Positions 10,948 to 24,003 of a stretch of DNA of 64,000 nucleotides are shown here, piece by piece. Below the pieces are notes generated by a model. The model saw nothing but the letters and a program-made list of their open reading frames with translations. It was not told the DNA's origin and searched no databases. Position 1 is the first letter of the stretch. Each line of letters opens with the position of its first letter. The translations under genes were made by a program, and so were the position numbers. The DNA comes from Seriola aureovittata (lineage: Eukaryota > Chordata > Actinopteri > Carangiformes > Carangidae), in contig NC_079379.1 in assembly GCF_021018895.1 (NCBI RefSeq), forward strand, positions 25,684,842-25,748,841, written 5' to 3'.

Positions 10948-12371
10948 AATCACAGGGGCGTAAACAGAGGAAAAATGCTACCAAACTGCCCCCCCCCCTT
11001 AAATCAAGTAATTTTCTCTATAAAATAATAATGAAATCTCTGTTACTGTTTCCCACAGGCAGGAGTGACGTCAGATGTTTAACTCATTGTCACATGACAA
11101 AAACATGAAATCTGAACTTTGAAGCTGGAACCAGAAAATATTTTGTTTTTATACTTAAAAATGTTTTTGTGTTTTTCTGAAGCGGAATTAAACCTGGAAC
11201 TTCAAAATGTTCAGACTTAATTATTGATTAATCCAGTATATGTTTCTTAGTCATTGATTGATGGATTAGTTGTTAATCGATCTGAAAATCTGAAAATGTC
11301 TGATTTTGTTTGACCAACAGAACAAAACACAAAGATTCACTTTATTAGAGAAAAGTGTCTAAACAATAAATTGATTATCAACCGATACTTCTGTTGATCA
11401 ACTTATTGATTGATTATTGCAGCTCTGGTCACCTGTTGTTTCCTTTATGAAAGAATTAAATTAATAATAATATAAACTTATCGTCATATTTCCACTTGTA
11501 TCTGGGGCATTTGACTCTGTCACTTATAAATGAATCATATCACTGAACTCATTGATCTGGTCTTGATTGGACTAATGGAGGTCCCTGATTGGTCTTCACC
11601 TCAGCCAGTAGCCAATCAGTGGCTCTGTTGTGTCACTGTTTATTTGGAGGTAACGTTTTGAACTGATGATGGATGTGATTGATCTGGTGTCTCGTTAACC
11701 TCAGTGGAGTCGATTGTTGTGGAGGATTTTTTAACATGATTTGGGTTATTTTCATTCTTCTCATTCGTCAGCTTCTTGTTCTTCAGTCTGAATCCTGTTT
11801 CACCACATTGATGAAGCAGAAACTCTTTTCTTCCAAGTGTTTTTGGCGATTCAGGTTTTCACTTTAACTGGCTGTTTTCTGCTCCGTGGCTCAGACTCTG
11901 GACTCGATTGTAATCTGGATCTGTCTTCCTCTCTGGAGGTTAGGGTTAGGGCTAACCCTTATTGAGGAGGATGTCATGCTAACGTCCCTTACCCTTTTAA
12001 TTCAACAGTGGGGTTAGAGTCCATGACAGTCGGAAGACTTTTTTAAAGAAACTGAGCTCCCGCTGCCTTCCTGTGTCTTAGGTCCTCTCCTTGTTTCCTT
12101 GTCTATGTAAAATTTTAATCTTTTTATCCTCTTATTTTTTTTTATTTCCTATATTTTAAATGGGGATATACACTTTTTTAACTTTTTATGAATGGTTTAA
12201 ATAAAGAAAAGTGTTTTTAACATTCATGGTCACCATCTGCCAGAGTCGCTCGTAGCAATCTTAAGAGTTTTAACCCCAACCTAACCTTGTCTCTCTGCAG
12301 CAGGTCTGGTTGAGACTGGAGGGTGTGTCCGGGTCATGGTCCTCACTGACTCATAGTCCTTTAAATACACA

Positions 12372-13630
12372 GTCCACAGAGCAGGGGCAGGTCCAGAGCA
12401 GGGGCAGGTCCAGAACAGGGGCAGGTCCAGAGCAGGGGCAGGTCCAGAGCAGGGGCAGGTCCAGAGCAGGGGCAGGTCCAGAACAGGAACAGATCCAGAG
12501 CAGGGTCAGATCCAGAGCAGGGGCAGGTCCAGAACAGGAACAGATCCAGAGCAGGGGCAGGTCCAGAACAGGAACAGATCCAGAGCAGGGGCAGGTCCAG
12601 AGCAGGGGCAGGTCCAGAACAGGAACAGATCCAGAGCAGGGGCAGGTCCAGAGCAGGGGCAGGTCCAGAACAGGAACAGATCCAGAGCAGGGGCAGGTCC
12701 AGAACAGGAACAGATCCAGAGCAGGGGCAGGTCCAGAACAGGAACAGATCCAGAGCAGGGGCAGGTCCAGAACAGGAACAGATCCAGAGCAGGGGCAGGT
12801 CCAGAACAGGAACAGATCCAGAACAGGAACAGATCCAGAGCAGGAACAGATCCAGAGCATGGGCAGGTCCAGAACATGGGCAGGTCCAGAACAGGAACAG
12901 ATCCAGAGCAGGGGCAGGTCCAGAACAGGAACAGATCCAGAACAGGAACAGATCCAGAGCAGGGGCAGGTCCAGAACAGTAACAGATCCAGAGCAGGGTC
13001 AGGTCCAGAACAGGAACAGATCCAGAACAGGAACAGATCCAGAGCAGGGGCAGGTCCAGAACAGGAACAGATCCAGAGCAGGGGCAGGTCCAGAGCAGGG
13101 GCAGGTCCAGAACAGGAACAGATCCAGAGCAGGGGCAGGTCCAGAGCAGGGGCAGGTCCAGAACAGGAACAGATCCAGAGCAGGGGCAGGTCCAGAACAG
13201 GAACAGATCCAGAACAGGAACAGATCCAGAACAGGAACAGATCCAGAGCAGGAACAGATCCAGAGCAGGAACAGATCCAGAGCAGGGGCAGGTCCAGAGC
13301 ATGGGCAGGTCCAGAACAGGAACAGATCCAGAACAGGAACAGATCCAGAACAGGAACAGATCCAGAGCAGGAACAGATCCAGAGCAGGGGCAGGTCCAGA
13401 ACAGGAACAGATCCAGAACAGGAACAGATCCAGAACAGGAACAGATCCAGAGCATGGTCAGGTCCAGAGCATGGGCAGGTCCAGAACAGGAACAGATCCA
13501 GAACAGGAACAGATCCAGAACAGGAACAGATCCAGAGCATGGGCAGGTCCAGAGCATGGGCAGGTCCAGAACAGGAACAGATCCAGAACAGGAACAGATC
13601 CAGAGCATGGTCAGGTCCAGAGAGCAGGGG
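12372..13630. repeat. Minisatellite, 18-bp unit GGTCCAGAGCAGGGGCA
   Basis: About 1.25 kb of an 18-bp unit with two main types, CAGGGGCAGGTCCAGARC and CAGGAACAGATCCAGARC, about 70 copies in nedd9 intron 1. The period is a multiple of three and stop-free on both strands, so long frames appear on both + (Arg/Ser/Gln/Glu/Gly) and - (Leu/Cys/Ser/Pro/Trp). Neither has other gene features. Confidence 0.96.
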
Positions 13631-14529
13631 CAGAGAATGGATCTCCATGATCATTGTATTTATCGGTGTTATTGATTATTGTTATTAATGTGATCAACAC
13701 AGCGTATCCATGGTGATATCTGTAGGAGGCGCTCTGCTCAGTGATGACCTCTCTGACGTCGAACACCTCTGTGTTTGTCTTCAACACGTTCAGGTGAGAT
13801 AGGGAGAAAAAAGAAACCTGATAAACAGATCTGCATTATGTAACACAGGAGGGAGAAGGGAGGTGGCAGGGAGAGCAAAGAATCTTGGGAAACCAGGCGG
13901 TGAACGAGGCCTCGTAATGGTTAGAAGACACGTTTTGTTCTGTACTTAAGGTTCTAGCTGGAGCCACCAGGAAACGAAGATTTCAATCAGTGTTTCTGTT
14001 GATTTACAGGGATGATGATTTCCAGATTCTCATGGTTCTAAACAACAAATCCAAGATCTGGAGATCTGGCCTTTAAATCATTAATTTTTCAAATAATAAT
14101 TAGCCTTACTTCATTAATTAACAAATAGAACAACAAATATAAACAATATTCAATCACACCATAATCACAAACAAGAAAGAAGGGAATACAGTTTAAATTG
14201 AAGATGAAGAAGAAGACACAAGAGGAACACTAGAACTCAGGAGGTGATGGGGTTTGAGACAAAGAGGAAGTCCTCATCCTCCTGATCCTGTGTTTGTGAG
14301 GAGGGAGGAGGGATTTACAGGTGTGTCCCCTGTGGAGAGGAGGGAAGATCACTCTGTTGACATACATTGCAGATGGCGAACATTATATCAGTGAGAGTCA
14401 GGTGAGAGGACTGATGAACAGGTGACCTGCCTCTGTCCAGACGTAACAGAATCCAGCTCACGCATTAATGTTTTTACATCTCGTTTGTTTAATCAGTAAA
14501 AAACTGCTTCATTAAACATGAGGCTACAG

Positions 14530-14800
14530 TCAGCAGCTGGTTAGCATAGCTTAATTTAGCTTTAGCGTAGCATAAATGAAAATATGATTTTCTATGGAGT
14601 AAACAAATGTGATGTAACATGTTAATTTTTTAGCTTTAAGGGTGCTGGGAGGCTAAACAGAGCCAAGTTAGCAGTTCCCCTCTGTTTCCAGTCTTTATGC
14701 TAAGCTAAGCTAACCAGCTGCTGGCTGTAGCTTCATATTTAACGTACAGACACGAGAGTGGTTCAATCTTCTCATCCGACTCTGTCTGAAAACAAATAAG
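14530..14800. repeat. Dispersed teleost repeat fragment (TTAGCTTAGCATAAAG type)
   Basis: Contains CCAGTCTTTATGCTAAGC followed by GCTAACCAGCTGCTGGCTG and a CTTCATATTTAACG segment, a block I recognise as a frequent interspersed element in teleost genomes. Family name not assigned. A second, more diverged copy lies near 22790-22935. Confidence 0.55.
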
Positions 14801-14864
14801 AACAAAGCTTAAAGTTTGAGGCAAATAAGTTTAAAAAACCAAAGTGAAAATAGCAGCTGATTGT

Positions 14865-15095
14865 TATTTTTATTCCTCCACCCGGCGGCAGCCATTTTGT
14901 TTTCAGGTTGTCCGTCCATCTCATTCTCATGGACACGATATCTCAGTAACACTTTGACTGAACTTCTTCAAATTTGGCACAAACATTCATCAGGGCTCAA
15001 GGATGAACTGATTAGATTTTGGTTGTTAAAGGTCAAAGGTCAAGTTCAGTGTGACCTCACAAAACACTTTTTAACCATTGTTGTCTTCACAACAA
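14865..15095. repeat. Dispersed teleost repeat fragment (GATATCTCAGTAAC / TTCAAATTTGGCAC type)
   Basis: Carries GGTTGTCCGTCCATC, TTCAAATTTGGCACAAAC, CAAGGATGAACTGATTAGA and GGTCAAAGGTCAAG, the landmarks of an abundant teleost interspersed repeat known from memory. The short open frame over it is not a gene. Confidence 0.55.
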
Positions 15096-15213
15096 TTATG
15101 ACAAAAGTCACACTAATGGTTTATATTTTCTATGACTGGATAAACAAGATGTGACCTGGAACTAGTCTGAGTTGAGGAGGAGAAGATTGTAGTTACCATA
15201 AACAACAATCTTG

Positions 15214-15218
15214 ATATA

Positions 15219-15259
<41 letters not shown>
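15214..15259. repeat. (TA)n microsatellite
   Basis: TA run with one TG interruption, nedd9 intron 1. Confidence 0.95.
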
Positions 15260-15264
<5 letters not shown>

Positions 15265-15591
15265 CCTATATATAATGACTTGTTAGATTTGTTTTGTTGA
15301 AGAATTGAATTTAAAAAACAAACTGGGCTAAATCAGCTGTTGACAAACTTAAATTCTTTGGGTTTTTCTTTACAGAAGTTTGTTACTGATCAGGTGATCT
15401 ATAGTCTGATATCAATATACCTTATAAAGTAATATCAGAGGATTTATCAGTAACTCTGAAGGCGAGTCTTTTCCTTTAAAGTGTTGTGACACTTTTCAGA
15501 GGAAAACGTTCTTTCTCTCCCAAAAACTTCAGTCATTCCTTCATGTCTGACGTAACTGCTGCAGAAATAGCTTCACAACCACAGAGAGGAG

Positions 15592-15655
<64 letters not shown>
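15592..15655. repeat. (TG)n microsatellite
   Basis: About 32 TG units. Followed by G runs at 15723-15738 and 15825-15838. Confidence 0.95.
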
Positions 15656-15658
<3 letters not shown>

Positions 15659-16340
15659 TATGGGTTCAGGTTCCAGGCTCTGGTCCAAGAGCAAAGGGAG
15701 CTGGAGGAGACATTGTTCTGAAGGGGGGGGGGGGGGGGTCTGTGATGCTGAAAGAGCTGCAGAAAATGAAAGAGAGAGGAAGTTGTGGGGGAACGAGAGG
15801 GCAAATAGAGTTTGGTGTATTGTGGGGGGGCGGGGGGGGCGTGAGAATGAGAGCAGTCTAATGATCGTTGTTCAGAAGATGCTCATGATTCTTTCAAGGT
15901 GCCTCTTCACATGGTTAGTGGGTCTGCAGAGGGGCACAGTTAGCATGTTTGGTTGTGGGGGGGGGTGAAAAACTCCTCGGCTTGTTTCCTCTGCAAGTTT
16001 TTACACAGTGAAGAGTTTTTTTGCATTCAGTGGTTTTCTATCTGAATATTTTAGACTGAATCCAACACAGACTCTTTATTATTATTGTTGTTATTATTGT
16101 TAATATTATTATTATTTCTATTGATATTATTAGTATTGTTATTATTCCTCTGGTGTTTTCATCCTGTAACATTGCTTCAGTTTTTTTACTCCTGTGAAAG
16201 ATTCCCAGTGAGCATGAAGAGCTTCTCCCCCAGCCAGAGTGAATAGTGAACCCCCCCACCCAAAAAAAAAAACCAGCCCTCCACCCGCTGCGCCCCTTGC
16301 ACCGTGAGCCAGCCATTAACATTTGAAAACGGTGGGTGTA

Positions 16341-16400
16341 GGGGGGGGGGGGGGGGGCAGACACTGTGTGTTCATGAGAGAGAGAGAGAGAGAGAGAGAG
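16341..16400. repeat. Poly-G (17) followed by (GA)n
   Basis: Seventeen G at 16341-16357 and a GA run at 16376-16400. Confidence 0.9.
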
Positions 16401-19400
16401 TCAGCAACAGTACATTTAAACATTTCCATGTTTGACCTCTGGCTGAAGTAATTCTCTGATAAATGAGACAAAACAAATAGAAAGGTACAAAAATCTGAAG
16501 TTACTGTCGATGTTTCAAGTCATTTGAGATGTTTTTTGTCATTAAAGCTTTTTGTAGTTAATTGAATCCTTTAAGTCGTTTTGAAGCAAAAATTCCAAAT
16601 ATTCTGGTCTTTCTGATGATCTCTCTATAATCAGTTTTTCTCTGATTTACACATTGAAACTTGAATATCTTTGTGTTCTGGACGTTTTATCGGAGGGAAC
16701 GAACATTGATATATTTCTGTCTGGGTTCTGGAGCTTTTCTTGGGCATTTTTCAAACTTTTCCGACATTTTATAGAGCAAATGATTAATGAAAAAAAAAAC
16801 TCACTTAATGAATTGATTGAGAATACGTGTCAGCTGCAGCCTTCATCACAATATAAAACTGGAAGCAGAGTGCATCGTGGGTAGAGTGTTAAAGATGATG
16901 AATGTTTCCCTCTAATGAACAGAGGCGTCCCTTTCATGTCAGACAGCTTCATGTTTCAAAGATGGCCGCCTCTGTTGTTGGTCTCTTTCTTGCGTAGCGT
17001 GAAATCAGAGGGACAGAGGAGTGAATCTCCCCCTCATTAGTTATTCTATATGTAAAACCTTTCAGTGTGGCCCCGCACAGATATCATGAAACATATTTCA
17101 CATCTTGGCTATTGGCCCTTGGAGGGATTAGCTCTCGTCTCTGGGGGGTTACCACGATGCGCTCACGTACCCTCGTTTGGCATCAGTGTTTGGAGATAAT
17201 CCACATGGTCTCTGTCTGTTTGGCGGACTCCATGAACATCATCGCGTCGTCGTTTTGTGTCTCTGATTGGTTCTCGACTCCTTTATGTTCAGTAAACTGT
17301 CAGAGGTCAGAGGTCAGCAGCTAAACACAGCCCCTCAGGGATTCATGTACACTCAGCGTGGACACACGAGTTTGAAGGACACGTCTCTTCTGCTGCTTCA
17401 CACTGACACAGAATGACTTGGCAGAATATGAGAGGCAGCATTACACAATAAACCTCCCCAGCTCTCAGACACTCATATGTGCAGTGTGGCTTCACGTCTA
17501 ATTATAGGCTGTAGCTGGATTCAGGACCGGAGCGAGGGAGTCCGGGACCAGGTCTGTCGTAGCCTGGAGGCAGGAAGTGCTGCAGGCTGAGGAGTGGAGG
17601 GAAACTGAGGAGGGCGTCATGTCAGGTTACATCCTAGTTTATGTGACGGTAAAAAAATAAAAGCTGTGATGAATGAGGAGGCGGAGCTGGAGGAGGAGCT
17701 GAAGGAGGAGGAAACTCATGTTATTAAGAAGTAAAAAAGGTTGACGAGCTTTAGTGATTCAACAAAAGAGAAAAGTCAGAGACACTGTGTATCTGACAGG
17801 AAGGAAAGGAACAGAGATGACAATAGGTTCTGATGGATACTGGATCATGACACACAGTCACTGAACAGAACTTCTTCAAACCTTTAAGGAACATTGATCA
17901 CACATGACAACAATCAGCAGTTCCTGTTTGTTGTTTTCCTGTGAACCGACTGTCAAAGACTCACTGTGATAGTGAAGGAAACACCTGAGGATTTTCAGAT
18001 CTGCAGCATCTTTCACTCCGATCTCTTATTACAGTTTATTTACATCAGAGATATTGATCTCCTCTGAAAGTCACAGTGAATCTAAAAGTTTGTGTTTCTC
18101 AAGTCTGTGACACAAACTGCTGCAGTCAGACTCAGTGTTTTAGTGTTTTAATCAGTCTACCTGAACTGCTGCTGTTGATAACTGGGCCAAACTACAATAA
18201 TTAACTTCCTGTTGTTTTTAGATCATCTGCGTTGACCCGCCCCTTCACCTCACCTCTCTCCCTCTGAAAACTCCCTCACAGTTTAAAAACGTCTTCATTA
18301 ATCTAATGTTGTCTGACCATCAGTCTAAAATCCAAAGATATCATAGAACAAGGAACAACAGTTGACTGATCCGCTTGACATGAGTCTTAGCAGGAAGCAG
18401 TTATAGAGGAACACCATTAAAAGGAACTCAGATTTCCATCTTTATTTTAGTTTAGTAAGATTCACTGACTCTACATCCTGAGACGTTTGAACACCAGTGG
18501 TTCAGTTGTAGTGCGGTCGACTTCCTGTCAGTTTCCATCCTGCTGCTGTAGCTCGTCAATCAGATGAGATGAAGGTGGAGGCCGTCGTGTTTACACTGAG
18601 GTTTTATTTAGTCATACAGAATCAATGGAGCCTGTGTGTTTGACTTTAAACAATCATCACAAAACAAGAACAAACTAACGATCAATGCTGTGATCTGAAA
18701 TAACTGGTCAGTGGACACAGTTACAACTCTATTGATCTACTGCTGACGTAAGATATCGATCACTGTGAAACAGCTGTGTGTGTGTGTAAAATAAAATCTC
18801 TAAACTTGTGACATGAACCTTTGACCACAAACACAAGTCTCTCTGTGTAGCTAATACACAGGTGTGTAATCAGATGAAGAAATGACCATCATGGACTCTG
18901 AGCTCTGAGCCATTTCCCATGAGCCTCCTCTCTCCAGAACCCCTCACTCGGCCCATTTATGTGAACTGGCTCTCACCTGCAGCCGCACTCTGAGGAGCGA
19001 CGGGTAGAAGTCATCAGGTCCTCATTATCGTCATTACTATAATTATTTTCTATATTTAACCCTGTGAAACGAGGCCAGAGGAGTGAGTATGAACCCCCCC
19101 GGGACACGTGGGACGGTGGTACGGCCCGCCGCAGAGGCTGATGGTCTCACAGTCGGAGTGTACCACTTTGTTTTGGGAGCAGTTTGAAAACATCCTGGTC
19201 TCTGAAAGCGGGACGGATCCCGTCGCCATGGAGACGGGGTTTCTGCTGCGTGGCTGCAGTAGCAGGGAGTGTTTGTGAGCCGCCTTCAGTATTATTAGAT
19301 TGATGTGTAACAGAGGCAGAGGCAGAACCTCCCAGAGAGCTGTGAAGGGGGGGGCAGAGGTGGAGCTTTCAGCAGGAGAAGTTACGTAAGGTGCCTTTTA

Positions 19401-19513
19401 TTTTTGGAGCGGTCAGCTCTCCACAGAGAGGACGTGTGTTTGTGTTCAGGCGAGACATTGCTGGAAAAAAGTGTTGATGTAGAGGTGTGTGAGTCATAGG
19501 GAGGGGTTCAGAG

Positions 19514-19514
<1 letters not shown>

Positions 19515-19543
<29 letters not shown>
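19515..19543. repeat. Poly-G homopolymer, 29 bases
   Basis: Uninterrupted G run in nedd9 intron 1. It has quadruplex potential, and the exact length is likely to be unreliable in any assembly. Confidence 0.9.
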
Positions 19544-19547
<4 letters not shown>

Positions 19548-22000
19548 CAGCTGGGGCTTCAGGCTCCAGGTGTGAATCTGAACAGTTTAAACTTTACACC
19601 TTTTAATGACAAAAACATACAAGGCCATGAGAGTGTCTCCAAGCCAGATGTTACCTGATGTTGTCAGGGTTGTTTGTTAAATATCTTCCTGTTTTAGATC
19701 AAAATGATTTAAACTTCATCTTTCACATCTTTAGAGCTGAAACATTAGAAGACGAATCAGTTAATCGATCAACAGAAATGATCAATATCTCTTCTGATAG
19801 TAGATTTATTGTTTCAGTCACATTTCAAGTAAAAATTGTGAATATTTCAATTTCCTGTCTCTTACACGTGACAGCTGTTTTTCTTCTGTTATCTTAAAGT
19901 GAACATCATCTTGAAGTTTGGACTGCAGCTCGGACAAACGGACCTCAGACTGGGGTCCTTCTGTTGAGTCACTGACAGACGGACATTAATGACATACTGC
20001 ACATTTCTCTGTTTCACTTCCTGCTCAACAGACTTTAATACACTACATTAACAGAGACTCATTTGTACGGTGGCCCTGAAGCTCAGTTTACTGTGTCAAA
20101 CAAATGCAAAAAGAATAAAAAATCTTTCCAACACAAGTTCAACATTTATGAAAGAAAACCCTTAGAAATGAGTCACGACAACAGGAAGAACTACTGTCCG
20201 TCACTTTCTACTGTCCCCCGGAAACATTTGTCTCTGGATGTTTTCTGTTTCTCTGGTCTGAGCTTCTGCAGCTGTTACTGTGATGAACCAGCTCAGGACT
20301 CAGAGTGGAGGCAGTGTCTCTGCAGTGAAGCTTGTTGAAGGTTCAGGTGTTCATCAGAGGACGGATGTGAGGTCACAGCTTCTCTTCACCTTCTCTCTGG
20401 TCTCAGTGAAGCGAAGCTGAAATCAGCAGCTGCTTCTCTGGACCTTCTTCATGTGATCAGTGTATTGAGACAGAGGAGGAGTCGCAGTGACAGGTGATTT
20501 AATTTCACCTGAGCTTCAAGCAGGAAGCAGGTAACCACGACAACAGGCCTCATCCAGGAAGTTCAGATTAACAGATCTGTTCTGATTTAACAGCGTTCAT
20601 GACAGTCATCCATTTTCTTAGTTTTCTCTTTGGTTTGAAACTCAGTCTCATCAGCTACAGTCTGCCTTACTATTGATGTCTAATCTGTTTAATCTGATTC
20701 TATAATTACTCAATTAATTCATCAACAGAAGAAAAACCAGCAGCTGCTTTGAAGTGAATCAAATATTCTCTGATTCTTCTAAAGATTTTCAGTTTATATC
20801 ACAGGGAGATCAGAAAACATGAATAGATTGACTTGTTCTCTGACAATGGACTCATTGATTAACTGACTAATTGTGTCAGCTGTGATTGAAAATATATTGA
20901 TCTCGCTGACGTATTTCCTCATATATTCGAACTTTAATAATCAGCTCTGAACATGTGAACTCCAGGCTCACGCCCTCTGGAGGCGTTGACCTCCAGGGTC
21001 ACAATCAAACTGGTTGCAGCTCGTTGGCTGGTTGGTGGTGGTGGTGGGGGGGTTGTGATTGTGTGACGGGGGTTTTCTGGCTAATGGCCTCAGTGCACTG
21101 GAACAATAGGCAGGGGGCGGGGCCGCAGTGGGAGATAACTATGTTACTAACAGAGAGTTTCACATAGGAACTGTCTGAGTTCAGGCCGGTTAGAAAGAGG
21201 AAGGCCAGCCCAGGTTCACGAACGCCTCAGACCAAAGTGGGCTTCCTGATTCCCACAGTGAGTTACTGCTAATAACATGGAGTGAAACTGACTGTTCCTT
21301 TGTGTATGTGTTAACATTTCATTTCATTTATTTCACTAGAATCAGAAATAGAAGTAAAAACATACAAATGGGTGAACATGGGGAAACCCCAGTCTGCTTG
21401 GGAAGCTTGTGAGAAGAGTCGAGTCACTGCAGGTCCACAACACAACTTCAGCTGCAAGAGACATTAATCCCAAAACCCTAAAAAGAAAAACGTAATGGTC
21501 CAGAACATCTGCCCCATCAGTCCAAACATGAATTTAATCAGCAAAAATAATAAGAAGAAGAGTAACCAGCCTTTCAGTTAATACAAGTTTAAACATATTT
21601 TAGTAGCAGCTGCTGTTTTGAGTTCTTTCTAACAGCAGAGAGAGATGGAGACATTTTACAGTGTCATCAGGCTCATTCACACCTGTGCACCTATGCACAC
21701 CTCACTACTACACTACAGTTTACGTTTATGTCTCTTTGCCATTTTTCTGCCCTTGTTTCTGATCATCCTCAGTCTGTAGGAAAGATTTCAGTTTGATCAA
21801 CATGAGCATGTTGTGTGTCGCCTGATTAAAATCCAGTTTGATCTTCAGCTCATTCCATCAGATATGAGAGTTCAGTCCGGGTCACGATGCTGCAGGATCA
21901 CATGAAGAGAAAAATCAGCTGCAGTGAAGCTGAAATCCTGTTTTCTGTTTTAAACTCCATCTGAAACTCAGAACATGAGTGACAGGACAACAATCTCTTT

Positions 22001-22007
22001 ATTATTA

Positions 22008-22054
<47 letters not shown>
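22001..22054. repeat. (TTA)n microsatellite
   Basis: ATT trinucleotide run of about 15 units with one early interruption. Confidence 0.9.
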
Positions 22055-22494
22055 TAGAAGAAATGTTCAATGGTAAAGACCATGAAGAGTGAAATTTGCT
22101 TTAGTTACTTATGGAATTAAATTAAACACGAAACCTTAAACACAAACGAAGATAAAATATAAATAATACAAATAGAAGAAGGCAAAAGAATAAATAGTAA
22201 TAATAATAAATCTAGTCATATTATTAATGAAGTTAAGTTAATAAATAGCTGAGGATATTTACTTCAATGTCTTAGTGTTTCATATCAGTGTTTAACTGGT
22301 TCAGTGTCTGTAGCTTCATTATAAAACATTTTTGATTTTTTTATTCAGACTCAGTAACTGAACAAACAGATTTTTCTTGACGAGGCTCGTTCGGCTGCTG
22401 CTGCTGCAGAAATAAATGAAACAAGGTCATTCACATGAAACAAAGACAAGATGAGAAAACTGAACAACAAACACTCTCCTCTGTCGCAGCACCC

Positions 22495-22620
22495 AGTCTG
22501 AAGGTGCCCTTGAGCAAGGCACTTATTGCCTAATTGTGTTTATAGAGCATGCATGGCTGAGGGTGCAGAACTGCTCCCAGGAGTTAAAGCTGTGGGAGCA
22601 TCAAGCTGCTGAAAAGGAGA
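22495..22620. repeat. Possible dispersed repeat (GTGCCCTTGAGCAAGGCAC)
   Basis: The phrase GTGCCCTTGAGCAAGGCAC is common in teleost interspersed repeats. Boundaries and family are not determined. Confidence 0.35.
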
Positions 22621-22789
22621 ATTCATGCTCAGTTAACTAACTGAAGGCTAACAGGAAAAGACTGATGCATTTACTGAGGCAATTAGTCTTAAATGCCCTG
22701 CTCAGACACACAAGTGCCACACTCCAGGGCTTTTCTATCTCCACAATCTGTGGTTGGAGTCATTATCCCTCGGCCTCTCTTTAGAAAAC

Positions 22790-22935
22790 TGAGCCCTGCA
22801 GCAGCAGCGGAGTTAGCTTAGCTAAGCATAAAGCCAAGCTCCTGCTTCCTTTTTCCAGTCTGCTAAAATAAGCTAAGCTAATCGCTGAGCTTCATTTTCA
22901 GCGTAAAGACATGAAAATGGTATCAGTTTAACTCC
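22790..22935. repeat. Diverged copy of the 14.5-kb dispersed repeat
   Basis: Shares TTAGCTTAGCTAAGCATAAA, TTTTTCCAGTCTGCTAAA and AGCTAAGCTAATC with the element near 14530-14800, followed by a similar CTTCATTTTCAGCGTAAAGACA block. Confidence 0.45.
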
Positions 22936-22973
22936 AGGGTTTCTACAGTGTCCCCCAAATTCAATTTAAGACA

Positions 22974-23245
22974 TCCATCCATTTTCTACCGCTTATCCTC
23001 TAGTAGGGTCGCGGGGGGGCTGGAGCCTATCCCAGCATCTTTTCGGGCGAGAGGCGGGGTACACCCTGGACAGGTCGCCAGTCCATCGCAGGGCAAACAC
23101 AGAGACAGACAACCATTCAAACTCACAGCCACACCTATGGTCAATTTAGAGTATCCAATTAGCCTAGTCCCCATTTTGCATGTCTTTGGACTGTGGGAGG
23201 AAGCCGGAGAACCCGGAGAGAACCCACACTTGCACGGGGAGCAAT
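22974..23245. repeat. Dispersed teleost repeat (CATCCATTTTCTACCGCTTATCC type)
   Basis: Contains landmarks of a very abundant teleost interspersed repeat: ATCCATCCATTTTCTACCGC, TGGAGCCTATCCCAGC, GGCGGGGTACACCCTGGACA, TCGCCAGTCCATCGCAGGGC, CATGTCTTTGGACTGTGGGA and GGAGAACCCGGAGAGAACCC. Probably the 3' part of a LINE, but I cannot name the family with certainty. It lies 400 bp before nedd9 exon 2. Confidence 0.75.
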
Positions 23246-23649
23246 TTAAGACATTTAAAACACTTTTCATACTACAAAGAATTCAATTCAGTAAAATCAA
23301 AAATAAAATAAAATAGAACAAAAAATGTAATTTAATACATCATACCAGTTAAAGACTGACAAAATAACTGGGGGCCTTTTACTTGTCTACGTCCAGGGGC
23401 CCATTTTCTCATAAGGTGAATTAACTGAGGAATTAAACAATTAAAAAGAGCAAATGTTTCTGTCAGCAGGTCAGAGGATGAGCTTCAGACCCTGAACTCC
23501 CTCAAACAAGAGATTTTATAAAATGAACCTGTTCCCTCCATAAGATTTACTCCAACCTGAAAAACAATACGACAGAAAGTAAAAGTTGTTTGTTTTTATT
23601 CGGTTATTATAACACTCCCATCCCCCGCCCCCTCGCTCTCTCTCTGCAG

Positions 23650-24003
23650 AACCTGATGGCCAAAGCTTTGTACGACAACGTGCCGGAGTCTCCGGAGGAG
23701 CTGGCCTTCCGTAAAGGAGACATCCTGACGGTGATCGAGCAGAACACCGGAGGCCTGGAGGGCTGGTGGCTCTGCTCCCTGCACGGCCGCCAAGGCATTG
23801 CCCCTGGCAACCGCCTCAAACTGCTGATCGGACCTATGTTCGACGCTCAGTCGCCGGCCGCTGCCGCCGCCCAGTCTCCTCCTCAGAGCTATCAGCAGAA
23901 GACCGGATCAGGGTCTCAGGGGCTGTACCAGGTTCCTCCTGGACAAGAGGTCTACCAAGTCCCACCGAGGAGTTCTCTATCTGCTGACAGCACACCAAGC
24001 AAG
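23650..24003 (+). CDS. nedd9: nedd9 coding exon 2: SH3 domain and first YQVP motifs
   Basis: Encodes 118 residues (5-122) beginning NLMAKALYDN and ending STPSK. The SH3 domain (about 6-64) has the ALYDN motif, the acidic RT-loop stretch, GWWLCSLHGRQG and the terminal PGN motif. It is very close to human NEDD9, including FRKGDILTVIEQNTGG. In the family this SH3 binds proline-rich motifs of FAK, Pyk2 and C3G-type partners. Two substrate tyrosines follow in LYQVP and VYQVP. Acceptor is TCTCTGCAG; donor is AAG|GTGAGG. The length is a multiple of three. The frame continues 19 codons past the donor to a stop, which argues that the donor is used. One difference from human: GIAPGN instead of GIVPGN. 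Confidence 0.97.

Larger units (their letters stand above)
10699..23649 (+). other. nedd9: nedd9 intron 1 (12.95 kb)
   Basis: Bounded by GTAAGT at 10699 and a CT-rich acceptor ending TCTCTGCAG at 23649. It contains the 18-bp minisatellite, several microsatellites, a 29-base G run and several dispersed teleost repeats, which are listed separately. No nested gene was recognised; open frames inside are short or repeat-derived. Confidence 0.85.

Noticed and set aside
12310..13654. Long open frames on both strands (Gln/Arg/Gly repeat on +, Leu/Cys/Ser/Pro/Trp repeat on -)
   Set aside because: They come from an 18-bp minisatellite inside nedd9 intron 1 that has no stop in any of these frames.
22948..23316. 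122-codon + frame and 94-codon - frame
   Set aside because: They lie on a common dispersed teleost repeat with no protein homology that I recognise.
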